From the NCBI GenBank assembly GCA_026401035.1, contig JAPLNR010000062.1:78925-142924 (forward strand): a DNA stretch of 64,000 bases, in the 5' to 3' direction. This stretch comes from Planctomycetia bacterium (GTDB lineage: Bacteria; Planctomycetota; Planctomycetia; Pirellulales; UBA1268). The stretch's first letter is position 1, and every line of letters begins with the position of its first letter. Shown here piece after piece: positions 61,766 to 64,000 of the stretch. A program made the position numbers and the translations under genes. The notes under the pieces are model-generated. The model did no database searches. It was not told the origin of the DNA and worked only from the letters and a program-made list of their open reading frames with translations.

Positions 61766-61878
61766 AACGGCCGGTTTCTTCGCGTCATGCCGCCTGCTGA
61801 ACGCGGCTCGTTGGCATTGCGGCCGCCCGCGCACTAGTTTTGGCGAGGAAGTCTTGTCAGTCTCCTCGGAGCCCTCGC

Positions 61879-63864
61879 ATGTCGCTGCGTTCCAGAATCG
61901 CCCTGATTGCCACGCTGCTGGTGCTCGCAGCCATTTCGGTGAACACACTCCTGCAGACATTCGCCGCCCGGCGGGCCGTGCTGCAGCAGGCGCAGGACGG
62001 CGGCGACAGCATCGCGGAAACGCTGGCCCGGGCGGCGGCCTTCGCGGAGGAGGTGCCGCGGCAGGTCGAGGAGGAGATCGGCCAACAGATGCAGGCCCAG
62101 GCTGCGCTCGTTGCGCAATTCGTGGCAATCGCGGAGCAGGCCGGCCTCTCGGCTGCCGACATCAAGGTCCGCCTGCGCAAGGTGGCCGACGAAACGGCGA
62201 TCGACGAGATCCTCGCGACCGATTCCGACGGTCGCATCGCCATGCAGGCGGGCGACCTTGAATTCACGTTTTCACCCGACGCCGCCAAGCAGCCGCAGGC
62301 CCACGCCTTCCACAAGCTTTTGGCCGGCGATGTGCCGGCCGTGGTGCAGGAATCCCGGCAGCGAGAGACCGACAGCCGCGTCTTTAAATACGCCGGCGTC
62401 GGTGGCGTGGACAAGCCGCGGATCGTGCAGGTCGGAATGGAGGCAACGTTCCTCGACCGGCTCCATCGGAATCTCGGTCTGCGAAGGCTGGTGAACGAAC
62501 TGGTCGCCGGTGATGTGCGGGAGGTGCGGATTCTCGATCCGCAACTGACGGCGCTGGTCAGCCGGCGGGTCGACGGGCAGGGCGCCGCCTCCGACGCCGA
62601 CCTGCCGCTCGTGCCCCGCGATGCCGCGATCGCCCGAGATTGCATTGCCGACAACCGGCCGGTGGGCCGGTTCGAGGCCGACTTTTACCGCGTCGCCGCC
62701 CCCGTGCAACAGGCCGATGGCCGGCCGGCCGGTGCCGTGCTCGTGACGATCTCCACCCAATCGAGCCGCGACGTGCTCTGGTGGCAGGCCGCCGGGGCCC
62801 TGGCCTCGTCGCTCGTGGTTGGCCTGCCCGGCGTGCTGGCAGCCCTCTGGCTGGCGCGGTCGATCGCCAACCCGGTGCAACAATCGCTGCAGATGGCCGA
62901 ATCGATCGCGGCGGGGGATCTCACCGGATCGATGCCGGCCGGCGGTGACGACGAGGTCGGCCGGCTCCTGGGAGCGTTTGGCCGGATGACGCACTCGCTG
63001 AGTGGCTTGATCAGCCGAATCCAGGCGGCCGGCGAGCGGCTTTCGAACGTCGAATCCGATGCGGCCGACGCCCTGTCGCGGCAGGATCGGGCCGTTCGTA
63101 ACTTCAGCGGCTCGGCGATGGAAATTTCCTCCGCTGCGACAGAGATTTCGGCGACCAGCGAGCAACTGCTCGGGGCAACGAGCGAAGTGACTGAGGCGGC
63201 CCGCGAGGCGGCACGGGTGGCCGACGAGGGCCGCGGCGGTCTCGAAAGCATGACGGCTTCGATGCAGCACCTCGACGAGGCCATGAACGCTTTCACGCGA
63301 AAGTTGAGCACGATCAGTCAGCGGGCCAGCGGCATCACGTCGGTGGTGACGACGATCGCCAAGGTGGCCGATCAAACAAATCTGCTCTCCGTCAACGCCA
63401 CGATCGAGGCGGAGAAGGCCGGCGAATCGGGCCGGGGGTTCCGGATCGTGGCCCAGGAAATCCGGCGGCTTGCCGACCAGACGGCCCTGGCGACGAAGGA
63501 TATCGAACGGATGGTCCGCGACATGCAGGCGGCCGTCTCGAGCGGCACGATGGAAATGGACCGGTTCCGCAACGAGGTCAGCCAGCGAATCGCCGAGGTG
63601 TCGGAGGTGAGTGAAAAACTGGGACGGATCATCGAACCGGTGCAGTCCGTGACCCGGTCGCTCGAGCACGTGCATGAAGGCATGCAGTCGCAGTCGCTGG
63701 GTGCCCGTCAAATCCGCGATGCCATGGAGTCGCTCCGCACCGGGGCCGGGGAATCTGCTTCCTCAATGGCCGTTTTTACGTCCACCCTCAGTGAACTGCG
63801 GCGGTCGATCTCGGAACTCAACACCGAGGCCTCCCGGTTCCGCACGAACGCCGATACCCAGTAG
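61879..63864 (+). CDS. Methyl-accepting chemotaxis protein
   Basis: This 661-residue receptor has helix 1 (about 5-25), a periplasmic sensor region (about 30-300), helix 2 (about 305-330, WWQAAGALASSLVVGLPGVLAALWLA), a HAMP domain (starting ARSIANPVQQSLQMAESIAAGDL) and a long signalling coiled coil. The tip contains VADQTNLLSVNATIEAEKAG and ESGRGFRIVAQEIRRLADQT, close to the canonical hairpin but with unusual residues, as in some planctomycete receptors. It should pass signals to CheA/CheW, which are not in the window. The start at 61879 has a weak CGGAG site. Confidence 0.92.
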   Translation: MSLRSRIALIATLLVLAAISVNTLLQTFAARRAVLQQAQDGGDSIAETLARAAAFAEEVPRQVEEEIGQQMQAQAALVAQFVAIAEQAGLSAADIKVRLRKVADETAIDEILATDSDGRIAMQAGDLEFTFSPDAAKQPQAHAFHKLLAGDVPAVVQESRQRETDSRVFKYAGVGGVDKPRIVQVGMEATFLDRLHRNLGLRRLVNELVAGDVREVRILDPQLTALVSRRVDGQGAASDADLPLVPRDAAIARDCIADNRPVGRFEADFYRVAAPVQQADGRPAGAVLVTISTQSSRDVLWWQAAGALASSLVVGLPGVLAALWLARSIANPVQQSLQMAESIAAGDLTGSMPAGGDDEVGRLLGAFGRMTHSLSGLISRIQAAGERLSNVESDAADALSRQDRAVRNFSGSAMEISSAATEISATSEQLLGATSEVTEAAREAARVADEGRGGLESMTASMQHLDEAMNAFTRKLSTISQRASGITSVVTTIAKVADQTNLLSVNATIEAEKAGESGRGFRIVAQEIRRLADQTALATKDIERMVRDMQAAVSSGTMEMDRFRNEVSQRIAEVSEVSEKLGRIIEPVQSVTRSLEHVHEGMQSQSLGARQIRDAMESLRTGAGESASSMAVFTSTLSELRRSISELNTEASRFRTNADTQ

Positions 63865-63935
63865 GACAGGCTCAATCCTGTTCGGCACGGCGCTTGCTGT
63901 CCGGAAAGTAGGACGGGCTTTAGCCTGTCATGGTC
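63865..63935 (+). repeat. Two palindromic AGGACRGGCT...CCTGT units
   Basis: Two copies of a short palindromic unit, AGGACAGGCTCAATCCTGTT and AGGACGGGCTTTAGCCTGTC, about 45 bases apart, follow the chemotaxis gene. Each can fold as a hairpin (ACAGG/CCTGT type). They look like REP-type intergenic repeats and may also end the transcript. Confidence 0.5.
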
Positions 63936-63950
63936 TGTCATGAGCCGGCT

Positions 63951-64000
63951 GGCCGTATTGTTCGCCGGCGGTGACATGCTCGGAGCCGCGGAAATTGCTA
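63951..64000 (-). repeat. Dispersed 50-base repeat, copy 2 (cut by window edge)
   Basis: On the minus strand this matches 11310-11359 at 44 of 50 positions. The match reaches the last base of the window, so the repeat probably continues beyond it. Confidence 0.6.

Noticed and set aside
63940..64000. Partial plus-strand frame starting MSRLAVLFAGGDML
   Set aside because: No ribosome-binding site, and the DNA is the dispersed repeat also found at 11310-11359, where no such protein is encoded.

Overview
The window looks like chromosomal DNA of a GC-rich, flagellated, respiring planctomycete, most likely of the Pirellulales type. Supporting features are a MoxR ATPase / large BatA-vWA membrane protein / squalene-cyclase-repeat cluster, an NPCBM-domain protein, unusually modified respiratory subunits, and many small proteins without a clear family. 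No rRNA, CRISPR array, prophage or complete insertion sequence was seen. The organism assignment is inference; I could not run a database search.

Layout. (1) 1-6879, minus strand: flagellar export and basal-body genes in the order fliF, a fused fliO-fliP, fliQ, fliR and flhB (cut by the window edge). Upstream of them are an HATPase-only protein, an esterase and malate dehydrogenase. (2) 7012-28617, minus strand: a 21-kb respiratory locus. It starts at a well-formed promoter near 28.77 kb with a palindromic operator at the presumed transcription start. It encodes a Rieske protein with a long repeat-bearing N-terminus, a b6-type cytochrome b, a PetD-like partner with an N-terminal membrane extension, a 1522-residue octaheme cytochrome c with a PDZ domain, two cupredoxin-like proteins, a dihaem cytochrome c, oxidase subunits II, I, III and IV, haem A synthase and haem O synthase. 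After a repeat-filled gap come a SCO1 copper chaperone, a DUF420 protein and three unassigned membrane proteins. Together these could carry electrons from quinol to oxygen through a bc-like complex and a type A2 haem-copper oxidase, using membrane-attached carriers instead of a conventional cytochrome c1 and soluble c. (3) 28904-41655: housekeeping and metabolic genes (purD, Gfo/Idh oxidoreductase, LeuB-like dehydrogenase, Zn-ribbon protein, HNH nuclease, ferredoxin, sigma factor, LolA-like lipoprotein, HAD phosphatase, Rieske ferredoxin, metallo-hydrolase, pgi, apgM). (4) 42079-43911: two small membrane proteins and two degenerate receiver-domain paralogues. (5) 43978-59472, minus strand: eleven closely spaced genes running from a quinoprotein-like protein through MoxR, BatA/vWA, membrane protein, squalene-cyclase repeats and NPCBM to an ABC exporter, inositol-phosphate synthase, membrane-fusion protein and PAP2-like protein. 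(6) 59571-64000: tatC, a second DUF420 protein, tRNA-Leu(UAA), a methyl-accepting chemotaxis protein and dispersed repeats.

The most unusual parts are the custom bc/octaheme/cupredoxin respiratory chain, the exporter operon with an embedded inositol-phosphate synthase, the pseudo-receiver pair, the FliO-FliP fusion, and at least two families of dispersed intergenic repeats that each occur twice in this window.
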